Positions 19,170 to 30,224 of a stretch of DNA of 64,000 bases are shown in pieces. Location of the stretch: contig VFIW01000025.1 of the NCBI GenBank assembly GCA_006386115.1, positions 186,001 through 250,000 of the forward strand, written 5' to 3'. Position numbers and translations under genes: made by a program. Each line of letters begins with the position of its first letter. The first letter of the stretch is position 1. This DNA is from Globisporangium splendens (Eukaryota > Oomycota > Peronosporomycetes > Pythiales > Pythiaceae). The notes under the pieces were generated by a model. It was not told the DNA's origin. It made no database searches and was given only the letters and a program-made list of their open reading frames with translations.

Positions 19170-20648
19170 CCATTTGCCAGTTCTCTTTGCTGACAAAGGA
19201 GTGGACCAGTTTGAGTGCAAGCTCTGCGGCACGACGCGAAAGCAAGCCAGTGGCAGCGGCTTCAGCAACATAATAAGCCACCTGACGGCAAAGCATCCCA
19301 ACTACGCAGCTCTCTTCGAAGAGAATCAGCAGCGCTCGACAAGTACGCTCGCAAGCCATGGCTTCGTCGACGTGCGCACTGGGGATGTCTACCGTTGGGT
19401 GGAGTGGGTAATTGAATGAGACCTTCCACTGAGTGAGGTGGATGACCCTCGCACTCGCGCCATCGCCCGAATGTCCCCGATCTCCTCCAAGACAATGAAG
19501 AAGTACATCAAGCACGTTGGAGTCAAAGTCGGTATCGAAATCGCCGCGGCGATGGGAAACGCATTCGGCGGAATGTTTGACGGATAGACGTGTGGCTCGG
19601 CCCACTGTGTCGGCATTTACGCAGTGTTCGTCCACGATGGAGTGCGTCATCAACAGCTGCTGTCTCTATCGCCGATGGAGAGTGGTTAGTCCGCTGATGC
19701 GCGTATTGAGATGATCGACAACGTGCTGTGTTTGTAAGAGAAGCAACTTAACATGGTGCTGTTTATCGTGGCTGAAAACTGAGCCACAAACCAAGCGATT
19801 GCGACGAAGCTGTCCGTCCCGTTAGTTGGTTGCACAAGTCACCACTATAACCTAGCAATGACTCGATACCTGTCCGATTATCAAGACCTTATCGATTCAA
19901 CTCAAGGACTCTGCGTCCAGCTTCGCCAGCCCAATAACAGAGCTGCGCTTGCTCAGCATACTAGTCTCCGGCCATCGAAGGCCAATGCAACACGGTGGCC
20001 GTCAACATACCAGATGCTTCGTCGCTACGTCAGGATCATGGACGCCATCAAGATGGTTCCAGCTGCAGAAGACTTGCTCCCGAGTGCTGCAACGCATCGC
20101 CGAATCACCAGCCTAGTCGAAGACCTCAAGGACCTTGAAAGTGTATGTGTGAAGTTTCAATCAGAGGATTGTACGCTTGCTGACGTCCGACTGCTGTTTA
20201 ATGCCGTCATATGCAAATTTCTATTTGTAACAGACCAATTGAAAGTTAATGCAAAATTGTGCACTCTCCAGGATTTGAGATTGCTGTGGTTAAGATCCCC
20301 AACGATCAACCATTGCATGCGGCAGAAGAAGCGTCAGTTTCCTCCTTTCTGGTCGACCCACCTTATGATTCCAATGCGTGTCCTGCCAACGAAGATTTTG
20401 CAACTCTCGCTCTCTGTCAAGTGAAGCAGCAACGCCGTTCTCGAGCCTACTTTTACATGGACCTCCTAAAAACGATTCCACCGACAAGCAACCGCTGCGA
20501 ACGACTCTTCTCGCACTGCAAGTATGTCCTCGCGCCAAACCGCTCCAGCCTTCTCCCAGCGCACTTTGAACTCATTGTATTCTTGCGAGCGAATCAAGAA
20601 ATGTGGAATATTTCATCTCTGTTAGGCTGCGAAGGAGTTTCTCATTAA
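19170..20648 (+). pseudogene. Decayed hAT-family transposase
   Basis: Fragments in more than one frame together trace a hAT transposase. At 19190-19310 there is a BED-type zinc finger (FECKLCGTTRKQ ... ISHLTAKHPNY). Around 19753-19860 comes the catalytic-region block [34 protein letters not shown] with an in-frame TGA at 19780-19782. At 19858-20424 there is helical core sequence ([17 protein letters not shown]). At 20440-20630, in another frame, is the C-terminal dimerisation motif (TIPPTSNRCERLFSHC ... NRSSLLPAHFELIVFLRAN). At least two stops and one frameshift make it non-functional. Terminal inverted repeats and a target-site duplication were not identified, so element limits are unknown. 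Confidence 0.8.
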
Positions 20649-20854
20649 ACTACTGTAGTATGAAGTCATTTCGTCTGCTATCTTGCAACTAAAAATGAGA
20701 TAATAAACGCATTTCGCAGTCTTTTTGAATCCATATCTACCCTTAAGTTGACAAACAAACCCGCGTCCACTGGTCCACACCAGTTTTGCCGTCGTCGGCT
20801 TGTAGTTGGCGAAAAAGACCCTCGCCTGGTAATTATGGCACGGACCAGCTTCGT

Positions 20855-20936
20855 AGCAACGGTGGGAATTGAACCCAGGGTAGAAGATTGAGCGGGTCAG
20901 TCTCAATCCACTGCACTGTCACAGACCCTTATATTT
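20855..20936 (-). repeat. tRNA-derived SINE-like sequence
   Basis: On the minus strand a B box GGTTCAATTCC (20865-20875) lies about 40 bases after an A-box-like TGACAGTGCAGTGGATTGAG (20902-20921), the spacing of an internal RNA polymerase III promoter. The stretch does not look like a clean tRNA gene, and it sits beside the decayed hAT copy, so a tRNA-derived SINE or tRNA pseudogene is more likely. The 3' body may extend to about 20735. Copies elsewhere were not checked. Confidence 0.5.
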
Positions 20937-21072
20937 GACGTCAATATACTGGAACAACTGAATAATTTATTATTGGGTCAGCTCATATTGCAGCAACTTA
21001 TTACGTCTTTAGAAAGGACCAGTGCAATTTTCTATTTTATTGTCCGAGCCTGTCTCGGAGGAGTTGCCTCGT

Positions 21073-22650
21073 TCAGCGTTGCACTTGTTGGTGGAGTCGC
21101 TGGCGTTGAGTGAGTCGCTCCTGCTCGATGGTCGTAAGCGGCAGCGCCTGGATGTCAAAGGGGCACTCAGCCGGGATTCCTCGATCCGTGAACGCTCCAG
21201 GATAGAAATCGGCTGCGCGTGCCACGGTGCGGTACATTGGGCTGCGACTGCTGCTGAGACTGAGGACATCGTCGCTGTTGAGGTACAACAACTGCACATC
21301 TTTGTCGTTGCTCTGTCTTGTCACGTCACCTTGCGACGGAAGATAGTGGAGTGCACAGCCACAGAGCACGGACTTGGGTTTGTCTCCATCTGCTTGAAGA
21401 TCTGAGCCGAGTGATCCCACGCTAAACTCCGAGAACGCGTACTCGGTCTCCGCTAGTTCACATGCCAAGAAGAAAAGCTCCTTGTCCCCGTACGAAGGAG
21501 GCATTGGGATTCCGTTCAGTGCCACGAACGACGCCAAGATGGCAGTCGCACGTTGCTGCTTGGCTTTGTTCCAGAGTACCAGCGACGAGTCCATTTCGTG
21601 GCCAGCGCGAAGGTTCCACGAGTGGCTCGAGAGTAAGAACTCGCTTGGTTGGAAGTGCAAATGCACGTCCATGTTTTCCTTAGCTGTTGCTGGCGACTTT
21701 GCTCGAGGGATCGCCGCCAACGTCTCATAAGGTGACACGTCGAACTTGGAGAGGTACATGTGCAAATGGCTCACTTGGCGTCCTTCCTTGGTGTTGGCGA
21801 TCCGCTCCGACAAATAGTTCTCGGGTGAGCTGATCCGGTCGTGGAAGAAGAGTGTGCCAGTACGGTTGTACCTCTGAGTATCCCACAACTGCATTGGCGA
21901 CTGGAAGAACAGTGTGTCTGCGTCCAGCAGCATCACTTCCTCGAACTGCGAAAACACGACGGAGAGGATCTTGATGGTGAAACCCTGGAAATGATATTGG
22001 CACTGATCCATACTCCCGCAAAAGAGCCTCCGCCCCGAACCAAACACGTTTGTCGCGTCCAGCGCTTGCGCACACACGTCGTACACTCGAACCTGGGTAT
22101 CTCGGCTCTGAATCATCTGGATCGTCTTGGCGCTCAGGTCGCCACAGTGAGGGATCTCCAGTGGCAAGTCCACCCCAAGTGAGCGCAATTCCAAGACAAG
22201 CGACATGCCCAAGTGCGCAATGTTATCAAAGAGCGGCAGCACGATGCCTCGCGGTGTCGTAGTCTGTTGTGCAAAATGCGAGAAGCTGAGCGCAAACTCG
22301 CGGTGCATCTTGGCTCGCTGGAAATCGTCGAGCAGCGTATCAGGATCGAATTTCTTTTCGAGGTACGTGCGGTCGAGGTTGGCGTTCATCTGTTCGACCG
22401 TGAGCTCCGAGGACGCCGAGTCGAAGCGGAACGACGAGCGGATGCCGCGGTAGATGTGTATGTGTGTCATGGGACTCGTTGAGACCGTGAAGACGACGCA
22501 CGACACCATGAGCGCGATCGACAGCAGCACGATTTTCTTGAGGGAGCTGATCGAAAAGTTCCGCTTGTGGTGCGGCAGCTCGGGTGCTCGTTGCCCCGCG
22601 AACGGGAGCACCGCGGCGCGGCCAGGGACTGCAAATTGCGTCGCCGTCAT
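21073..22650 (-). CDS. GT71 (MNN1-like) mannosyltransferase paralogue, full length
   Basis: 525 residues from the ATG at 22650. A basic N-terminal tail is followed by a strong signal anchor (IVLLSIALMVSCVVFTV, about 45-65), a stem with a coiled, charged region, and the lumenal catalytic domain. That domain has TTTPRGIVLPLFDNIAHLGM, HCGDL, the DxD motif in VMLLDADTLFFQSPMQLW, FFHDRISS, SSHSWNLRAGHEMDSSL and ELFFLACELAETEYAFSEF. The C-terminus has CPFDIQALPLT and a charged tail, also present in the three tandem copies. A textbook initiator at 22662-22684 fixes the start and excludes the upstream frame extension to 22782. It lies on the opposite strand to the three-gene tandem at 31-38 kb, with the DHX37 and PES1 genes between. 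Predicted Golgi protein; acceptor glycan unknown. Confidence 0.85.
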   Translation of the reverse strand: MTATQFAVPGRAAVLPFAGQRAPELPHHKRNFSISSLKKIVLLSIALMVSCVVFTVSTSPMTHIHIYRGIRSSFRFDSASSELTVEQMNANLDRTYLEKKFDPDTLLDDFQRAKMHREFALSFSHFAQQTTTPRGIVLPLFDNIAHLGMSLVLELRSLGVDLPLEIPHCGDLSAKTIQMIQSRDTQVRVYDVCAQALDATNVFGSGRRLFCGSMDQCQYHFQGFTIKILSVVFSQFEEVMLLDADTLFFQSPMQLWDTQRYNRTGTLFFHDRISSPENYLSERIANTKEGRQVSHLHMYLSKFDVSPYETLAAIPRAKSPATAKENMDVHLHFQPSEFLLSSHSWNLRAGHEMDSSLVLWNKAKQQRATAILASFVALNGIPMPPSYGDKELFFLACELAETEYAFSEFSVGSLGSDLQADGDKPKSVLCGCALHYLPSQGDVTRQSNDKDVQLLYLNSDDVLSLSSSRSPMYRTVARAADFYPGAFTDRGIPAECPFDIQALPLTTIEQERLTQRQRLHQQVQR

Positions 22651-22661
22651 GTTGCGTAGAA

Positions 22662-22684
22662 CTGGAGAAATGGCGAGTGAACAG
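22662..22684 (-). promoter_or_regulatory. Oomycete initiator of the GT71 gene at 21073-22650
   Basis: Minus strand GTTCACTCGCCATTTCTCC matches the Inr plus flanking element (YTCAYTYYNCAWTTT-like) and ends about 12 bases before the ATG. It supports the shorter protein start. Confidence 0.7.
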
Positions 22685-23532
22685 CAATTGCATACTGGCC
22701 ACTTTGTTGCGAGCCAGCTATTCACACGCTCTCTGGTTCCAAAAATCCGCCTGTGCCGCAGCAGGTATGCTGCAGCACGCACTCCGTTCCTTCCCGATCA
22801 TTCACCCGAGATAAAGAAGTTTGTATGCAAACTCGCTTCATGTCGCGAAGCAGCAAGAGCGGACCGTTGGGCAATTGCACCATGCAATGCGACGTGTGGA
22901 TGTACTTTAGTCGCGACGACGCGTGATGTGGAATAATCGCAGGGAAACTTTACGGTTCGCGTGATTACTCGCTTCGAGAGCGTGTAATCTGCATTCGCGT
23001 GTGGATTAATCCCAAGCACAAAAAGCAACAGCCGCGGCGTTACGGCAACACCATGTCCAGTCTATTTTGAAGGGATATCAGTAAAAAGAGTTGTCTTCAT
23101 ACGCGTTTAATTCGAAGTCGTATAAATTCGACTATTTATTAATTGTGGAAGCTTTGCTTGTTTGGAGGGTAGCCTTTTGATCCTAGTTGTTCGCCAAAAG
23201 CTACGGATTCCTACAGTACGATCGTACAGTAGCCACACTGTACCATCGCGTCGTTGAGTGCAACCATAGGAACTGACTGTATGGGTTGTCTCTCTCTCTC
23301 TCTGCGAGATGGATGACATTACAGTCACACCGATTGTCCACCTGCGGAGGACGCCTCAAGTTTCGCACCAGATCCTCTGGAGCTGCTCTTGAATCTGAAT
23401 GCAATGGTGGGACTCGTACCAGGCGTTCACTTCAAATGATACCGGTGGTGTGGAAAAAGAAAAGAAAAGAACCCTCTATTCTGTTGTACCAAATGAAATG
23501 GCCACCAGGACTTAAAATCAAGCCCTTGCCGC
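22685..23532. other. Intergenic, no gene seen
   Basis: Upstream flank of the GT71 gene and 3' flank of the DHX37 gene. Includes a short CT run near 23289-23302. No recognisable coding region. Confidence 0.55.
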
Positions 23533-26500
23533 CTACTCGCGCGTCGCTTGCTGCACAATCGCCTTCCAGGACTTGGCGAACAGCGCCTGCTGGTCGTCCT
23601 TGATCCACGCCTTGAGCTCGGTGCGCAAGAACGTCGCGTCTTCGTCTCGCCACATCGCGACGAGCTGCGCGCGCGACCCGACTTGGTGCTTTTGCAGTTT
23701 GTGCACAAGCAACTGGATCTTCTTGTCGAACTTCTTACGAATCAGCATGTGGCTTGGCTCTTTGAGTGCGCTTCCTGAGAACGGTTTGAGACCTGGAATC
23801 ACTTGGCCGTCCAGCACGAACTTCGCAAACCAGCGGTACTTGCCCGCGAGTCCATCCTTCTCGTCCTGCTGATCATGCTCTGGGTACGCGATCTGGACCA
23901 CAGGCAGTACCCACTGATGCACGCCATACTGCGCCTTGGCGTAGCATTGGACTTGGTCCAAATCGCTGTTGTAGAATGGGCTCGGCTCAGCCAATGGCGG
24001 TGAGTATTTACACATCGGCGTGTTCTTGCCGATGGACGCCAACCATCCAGGCTCCACCGACGTCACCATCTTCATGTACGCGCGCGTCGTGCGCATGATG
24101 TGTTGGTACACGACAAAAGCCGGCAACTTGGCTGGGTTCGGCGTGAACACGGACGAGTGCGGGTGGATGTACACGGGCTCCTTCACGTTGTCTGTCGCCG
24201 CGATAAACGCACAGTTGCGCTCGATCTTGGTGCCCTCGGCGATGGTGCCCGGAGGCACGCGCTTCGCGACTTGGTCCAGGAAACCTGCCGCGACGATCTG
24301 GCGCAAGATAATCTGCGTTTCGTGGTCTGGCGGCGGCATCCGTGGAGAAAGCTTGATGGGCGTGAACGCATCCTCACTGTCGTCACCATCTTCAGCGTAC
24401 AGCAAATTCACGATGCGTGTGAGCTGCTGGCGGAGTTTGAGCATGTTCTGCATCGTTTTCTCGTGCAAGTGGTTCTCCTGGCAGAATTGGCTGCTGCCAC
24501 CTGTGTACGCGTAGGCTCCAGCAGCACGAAGCAGACTGAGGACGTCACTCTCGGCATCAAACCACTGCGCATGCTTTCGCTGCTCTTCCGCTTCACGCCA
24601 CTCCTTCTCCATGTCGTCCTCGGGTTCCTTGCTCTTACCGCCGTCTTCTGCATCGTCCTTTTCGTGCTTCTCCTTCTCGCGGCGATCGGTCTCTTGAATA
24701 AACGGCGAGTGGCCCGAGAGCCCCGCGACGATCGCAATCGTGTACTCCAGCGCATTCAGTTCCTTTGCGAGCAGCAGCATCTTGGCAAATCGTGCAGCGA
24801 CTGGGAACTTCACAAGCACATGACCCAGAGGCGTGATCGCTTCGTCGTCGCCTTCGGAGATCGCACCAAGGTTCACGAGCGTGCTCAGTGCCATTTTCAC
24901 AGCCTGACGATCAGGTGGCGTCGGAAACGGGAACTGCAGCACGTTGTGGATCCCCATGGCTTTCATCTGCAGCACGAGGTCCTCAATCGGTTGGCACAGA
25001 ATCTCTGGCGCCGAGAACTTCGCAAACTCCGTATCGTACACAGCCGACGAATACAATCGGTAGCAGTGACCCGGACCAGTACGGCCTGCACGCCCCGCAC
25101 GCTGGTCGGCACTCGCCTTGGAGATCCATTGGATATCGAACGACGAGATGCCGTTGTTCAAATCAAACACGCGCTCTTTCGTGCGTCCGGCGTCGACGAC
25201 GTACTTGATGCCTGGAATCGTGAGCGATGTCTCGGCCACATTCGTCGCGACGACGATCAAGCGGTGCTTCTCTGGTGGTGGGTCAAACACACGCATCTGC
25301 TCGTCGTTCGGCATGAGCGAGTACAGCGGCAGCACGTGCATGTACGGCAGTGGGAGCTCTTCGTCGTCCTCCTCGTCTTCCTCATCCTCCGATTCTTCAT
25401 CTCCCTTCTTTTCATCCTCATCCAAGTCGTACGAGACGTTTTCGTCATCTCCGTAGACTTGAGCGTCTTCCAGATCGGCCTCTTCTTCAATGTCATCATG
25501 CTCACGCAGGATGCGATCCTTCGCAGACGTGCGCGGCGCAGCATCCGTTCGCGTGTTTCGCTCGAACGACGACCCAATAGCTTTTTTGGCAGCCTTGTCC
25601 TTGATGGAATACGCACGACGAAGCTTGCGGCAAAGCTGGAGGATCTCGCGCTGCCCCGTGAGGAACACGAGCACGCCGCCTTCAGGCAGCTTCTTGTGGA
25701 TCTTGACAACCTTCTTGTAGGCTTCGCTGACGTAGTCATCGAGTTCCGTACGCTTGTTAAAGTGCACGGTCACGGGGTACTGGCGCGCATCGACGCGCAG
25801 CACCGGGGGTGGCTTCGGGAACAAGCGCTCGTTCTTCGTGAAGTCTTCCACACGCAGCGTCGCTGACATGACCACGAGCTTGAGCGGCTGGATTGGCTTC
25901 GAGGTCGCAGGATCCTCCTGTTCCTCCTTGGAAAGCAACTGGAACGCGTCCTGCTCCTCCTTGGCCATCTGCGCACGCAGCGGCGCAATGCGCGACAGCA
26001 GCCCAATCAGGATATCGGTATTCACATTGCGCTCGTGGGCTTCATCGAGCAGCAAGATGGAGTAGTGACGCAGTAGAAAATCCTGCTGAATCTCCTTGAG
26101 CAGGATACCATCAGTCATGAACTTGATGCGCGTGAGTTCGCCGACGTGCTCGGCATCGTACCGGATCTGGTACCCGACGTGGCCCTTTGAGCCAAAGTTG
26201 ACATTGAGCTCTTCAGCCACACGCTTGGCCGTCGAGACGGCAGCGACTCGACGAGGTTGCGTCACACCAATGCGGCCGCTGAACTGTGGGTGCTCCGGGT
26301 GGCCGTACCCGGCTTCGTAGAGGAACTGCGGCACCTGCGTAGTCTTGCCACTGCCCGTTTCGCCACAGAGGATAATCACGTCGTTATCCGTGATCGCTTC
26401 CATGATCTCCTGCTCCGAGCTGCACACAGGCAGCTGCATGCGCGCGAGTTGGATCTCGGGCTTGCGCTTGAGCTGCACGAGCGTGTTCTTGTACGACAGC

Positions 26501-27827
26501 TTCGTCGTCTTGCTCAGCTCTTTCATCTCGGCCGTCGTCTTGATCACGATCGGCGTCGGCACGTACACATCCGCAGGGTCCATCGGTGCATCCTCATCCG
26601 CAGTCGCCGCTGCGGGCTTTGGCGGTTGAGCAAGCGCGAGCTCCTTCTGGCGACGGCGCTCCTCGTTCTTCTTCCGGAGCGCCTCGAGACGTGCCATTGC
26701 GTCGTTCTGCGACGTGGAGCGTGGAGCCGATGCACTGCCATTGTCTTCCATGGATTTCTGTGCAGCAGCCACGGCAACAGGAGCCGAAGGCGACGTGTCC
26801 ATTGAGCCAGCATCCGCCGCGTCCTCCTGCAATGGAACCACATGGTTCACGACAACAGCTCGTTTCTTCTTCTTGTCCTTCTTCTGCTGGTTGTCGTTGG
26901 ACGTGGCTTGGGCAGTCTGCGGTGTCGATGCCGACACTGCAGTCTCACTACTGGCGCTGGTGCTCGCCGTCTTCTTCTTCTTCTTCCGCGATTTCGTCGC
27001 CTTCGCTTTACTGTCGTCCTTCTCCACCTCCGCTACTTCGTTCTTACCATCGTCTTCGCTATCGCTGTCGTCTTCGCTGCTACTTTCTGCATCGTCTCCG
27101 TCCTGCACCGGCGCATCGCGCTGCTGCACGAGCTCCTGTTGATCCTCACTCGAGAGTTCGATGCCGGCTTTCACGCGGTTCATGGACCGCTTCAAGCGCT
27201 CGCGCAGCGTCTCCTTGTGTCCGAGCTTTGACGTCGTGAGCATGAGATTGAGCTGCTCCTTCGACAAGCTCTTGCTCTCGAGCGACTTGTACAGGTCTTC
27301 GCGACGCGCTTCCTTCACCTTGCGCGCCTATTACAAGAGCCGCACATATATAAACAACGTCAGCATTTCCCCAATTGCAGCAACATATACTCGCAATAAA
27401 TAGTGCAACAATAAAAGCATTGTACCGCAATGTGCTCGAGTTTCTTGCGCTTGGACTTGCTCAAGCGCGTGGCCTGCTCCACGAGTTCCTCCGGCACGAC
27501 GTCCTTGGCGTCCTTCTTCTTCTTCTTCTTCTTGCCGACGATCACCATGACGTCTCCATCGGCGCCGCCGAGCTCTTCGCGCAGCTCCGCCGACAGGATG
27601 TCTACCTGGCCGTCGTCGCTCTTGCCGTTGACATTCTCGTCATGAGAGGTCACTTCGGCCGCGTCGTTCTCCATGACCACATCGTCGTTGGAGGTCGCGC
27701 TTGGCCCGTCCGCAGCCACTTCTTTCTGTGCGGCCGCTGCCGCGAGCTGCTTCGCCTTCTTCTTCTGCGCCTTCGCGTGCGCCGCGGTGCCGCCGCCGCC
27801 GCCGTGTTTCCTCTTCTTGCCGGCCAT
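23533..27827 (-). CDS. DHX37: DEAH-box RNA helicase, DHX37/Dhr1 (Ecm16) type
   Basis: Two exons, 27827-27426 and 27327-23533, with a 98-bp GT-AG intron in phase 0; 1398 residues. The N-terminus is nucleolar-style low complexity (basic, acidic, poly-Lys KKKKKKKDAKD). The helicase core follows: Walker A GETGSGKTTQVPQFLYEAGYG near residue 455, DEAH near 560 (LLLDEAHERNVNTD), SAT (VMSATLRVEDF), and QRAGRAGRTGPG motif VI. HA2 and OB-fold domains come next (KMVTSVEPGWLA is typical). A long acidic insertion (EDEEDEEDDEE) interrupts the second RecA domain, as in DHX37/Dhr1, which releases U3 snoRNA from pre-40S particles. Length agrees with the family (about 1150-1300) plus a longer N-terminus. Head-to-head with Pescadillo, 345 bases apart. 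Confidence 0.92.
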
Positions 27828-28172
27828 TGACGTGTTGGTGTGTGTCCTTTTGGTATGCTTGGTGTAGGCAATGTGGAGGTCAGTGGAGGTTAAAGGGTGT
27901 TAACTCGACACAAAACAAGGTGTTTGAGAATCTAACAGCTTAACCTCCAGCCATCAACTTGATCAACACCCGTTAACGTTCTCGTCGTTTCAAGATTGCT
28001 TTATACCCAATCACGCACTTTTATGTATCTTTTCATCCAATTGAAGTTCGATGTGAAATTTGTTTTAGCCAATCGTGGACGCTGCCGAATTGATTGGTGA
28101 ACACTGGGAACGGAACGACTGGAGTGCGCATTGATCATTTTGGCCGGAAGAGACGCAGTTGAGTGAGGTAGA
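27828..28172. promoter_or_regulatory. Bidirectional promoter between DHX37 and Pescadillo
   Basis: Only 345 bases separate two divergent ribosome-biogenesis start codons. GATCATTTTGGCCGG (about 28134-28148) is an initiator-like element 25-40 bases before the Pescadillo ATG. Several CCAAT cores occur (near 28009, 28037, 28071). Confidence 0.6.
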
Positions 28173-30224
28173 ATGCCGACGAAGCGCGTGAAGGGGAAGA
28201 AGAAGCTCAAGTCCATCAAGGCGAAGCTCACCGATGGCATGGGCAGCAAGCGCCGCCTGGCCAAGTTCGGCAAGGAGCAGCGCAAGGGCATGAAGGGCTC
28301 GGCCGCCAACTACATCACGCGCTCGCAGGCGCTCAAGAAGCTCCAGATCACGCTCAAGGACTTTCGCCGCCTCTGCATCCTCAAGGGCATCTACCCGCGC
28401 GAACCCAAGAAGAAGGTCAAGGGCAAGGACAAGACGTACTACTACCTCAAGGATGTGATGTACCTGGCCCACGAGCCGATCCTCGAAAAGTTCCGCGAGT
28501 TCAAGACCTTCATGAAGAAGGTGAAGAAGGCCATGGGCAAGCGCGACTTTGAGGACGCCAAGCGCAAGCACGACAACCGACCGACGTACTCGCTCGACCA
28601 TATCGTGAAGGAGCGCTACCCGCGCTTCGTGGACGCGCTCGGCGACTTGGACGACGCGCTCTGTCTCGTGCACCTGTTCGCGATGATGCCTGCGGGCAAG
28701 GGGATCGAGGCCAACACGTCGGAGAACTGTCTGCGCCTCGTGCGCGAATGGAACAACTACATCGTGACGTCGCGGTCGCTGACCAAGGTGTTCGTGAGCA
28801 TCAAGGGCGTGTACTATCAGGCGAACGTGCAGGGCCAGACCGTGACGTGGCTCGTGCCGCACCAGTTCACGCCGACGATGGACAAGCGCGTCGACGTGCG
28901 CGTGATGCTCACGTTCCTCGAGTTCTATGAGGTGCTGCTCAAGTTTGTCAACTACCAGTTGTACACGGAGTTGGGCATTGCGTACCCACCTAAGATCGAT
29001 TTGCAATTGGACCAGGCCGGTGCGCAACTCGCGGCTCTGCAGTTGGAACGCGCGCAAAAGGAGCTGGAGGAGAAGAAGAATCGCGACGACGAAGATAACA
29101 CGTCAGACGAAGAATCGACCCCAGCCGCCGCGCCTACGAAGGGAGTCACGAAGCAGCAGAAGGAGTCCGAGAAGCGCATCAAGACGCTGTCGGTGAGCTT
29201 GGGCGTTGAGGTGTTTGAGCACGACGAGGACGCCGAGGAAGCCGCGCGCCACTACGGTGAACTCAGCGAGCCACTGGAAGCCGCGTTTGCGTCCAACAAG
29301 CTCGCGGCGCAGATCTACAACGAGCAGCGCAAGGAAGAGAGCGAAAAGAGTCTGTTCAGCGGCTTGTACTTCTACTTGTCGCGCGAAGTGCCATCGGCGT
29401 GTTTGGAGCTTGTGTTGCGCTCGCATGGCGCGCAGATCGGCTGGGAAGGCGCGGGCTCGCCGTACACGGAGAAGAGCGAACGCATCACACATCATATCAT
29501 GGATCGCCCACACCAGGGTCACCGATACTTCAATCGCGAGTACGTGCAGCCACAGTGGGTGTTTGACAGTGTCAACAACGGCATGTTGCTACCGTTGGCG
29601 CGTTATGTACCTGGTGCCGATCTGCCGCCGCACTTGTCGCCTTTTGTCGACGATGCCGCTGAAGGCTACACGCCAGAGTACCGCAAGCAGCTCAACAAGC
29701 TCAAGTCGGCGACCCAGGTGCTCCGTGAAGTGGGCGACCTGGAGAACGACGACGATGAGGACGACGTGTCTGAAGACGAAGAAGAGGCGTACGCTGCCGG
29801 TCTCAAGGCCGAACTGGACGGCAAGACCGCTGAAGCTGGCTCGGACGACGACGAGGATGACGAGGATGACGAGGATGACGAGGAGAAGAGCGAGTCGAAC
29901 GACGACGAGGAGTCGAGCACTGAGAAGCCTGCGTCCTCCTTGAAGCGCAAGGCGGATGCTCCTGTGCCGGAGAAGAAGTCCAAGAAGGCGAAGCAAGAGG
30001 AAGAAGAGGAAGAGCTTCACGAACTGGCCAAGAGCATGATGTCGAAGAAGTCGAAGCGCTTATACGACCGCATGCAGTTCGGTCTGGGCAAGAAGGCCGA
30101 CAAGATCCAGAAGCTCGAGGACAAGCGCGCCATGTTAGAAGCAGAAGCCGCCGAGGCGAAGAAGACCAAGGACATGACAGCGACCAAGTCGAAAAAAGCC
30201 AAGAAGACCAAGTCCAACCAATAG
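28173..30224 (+). CDS. PES1: Pescadillo homologue (NOP7/PES1)
   Basis: 683-residue nucleolar protein of the PeBoW (Nop7-Erb1-Ytm1) complex needed for 60S subunit maturation. Residues 1-280 are the highly conserved Pescadillo N-terminal domain (NYITRSQALKKLQITLKDFRRLCILKGIYPREP, EKFREFKTF, KGVYYQANVQGQTVTWLVPH). A BRCT domain spans about 390-480 (LFSGLYFYLSREVP, the YVQPQWVFDSVNNG tryptophan helix). The C-terminus is acidic (a run of EDDEDD repeats) and then lysine-rich. Single exon; the ATG sits just behind an initiator. Its divergent neighbour is another ribosome assembly factor, suggesting co-regulation. Confidence 0.96.
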   Translation: MPTKRVKGKKKLKSIKAKLTDGMGSKRRLAKFGKEQRKGMKGSAANYITRSQALKKLQITLKDFRRLCILKGIYPREPKKKVKGKDKTYYYLKDVMYLAHEPILEKFREFKTFMKKVKKAMGKRDFEDAKRKHDNRPTYSLDHIVKERYPRFVDALGDLDDALCLVHLFAMMPAGKGIEANTSENCLRLVREWNNYIVTSRSLTKVFVSIKGVYYQANVQGQTVTWLVPHQFTPTMDKRVDVRVMLTFLEFYEVLLKFVNYQLYTELGIAYPPKIDLQLDQAGAQLAALQLERAQKELEEKKNRDDEDNTSDEESTPAAAPTKGVTKQQKESEKRIKTLSVSLGVEVFEHDEDAEEAARHYGELSEPLEAAFASNKLAAQIYNEQRKEESEKSLFSGLYFYLSREVPSACLELVLRSHGAQIGWEGAGSPYTEKSERITHHIMDRPHQGHRYFNREYVQPQWVFDSVNNGMLLPLARYVPGADLPPHLSPFVDDAAEGYTPEYRKQLNKLKSATQVLREVGDLENDDDEDDVSEDEEEAYAAGLKAELDGKTAEAGSDDDEDDEDDEDDEEKSESNDDEESSTEKPASSLKRKADAPVPEKKSKKAKQEEEEEELHELAKSMMSKKSKRLYDRMQFGLGKKADKIQKLEDKRAMLEAEAAEAKKTKDMTATKSKKAKKTKSNQ

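Noticed and set aside
24100..25866. 588-codon plus-strand open frame opposite the DHX37 gene
   Set aside because: Shadow of a GC-rich coding strand; composition is Arg/His/Leu-biased with no domain, while the minus strand is an unambiguous helicase.
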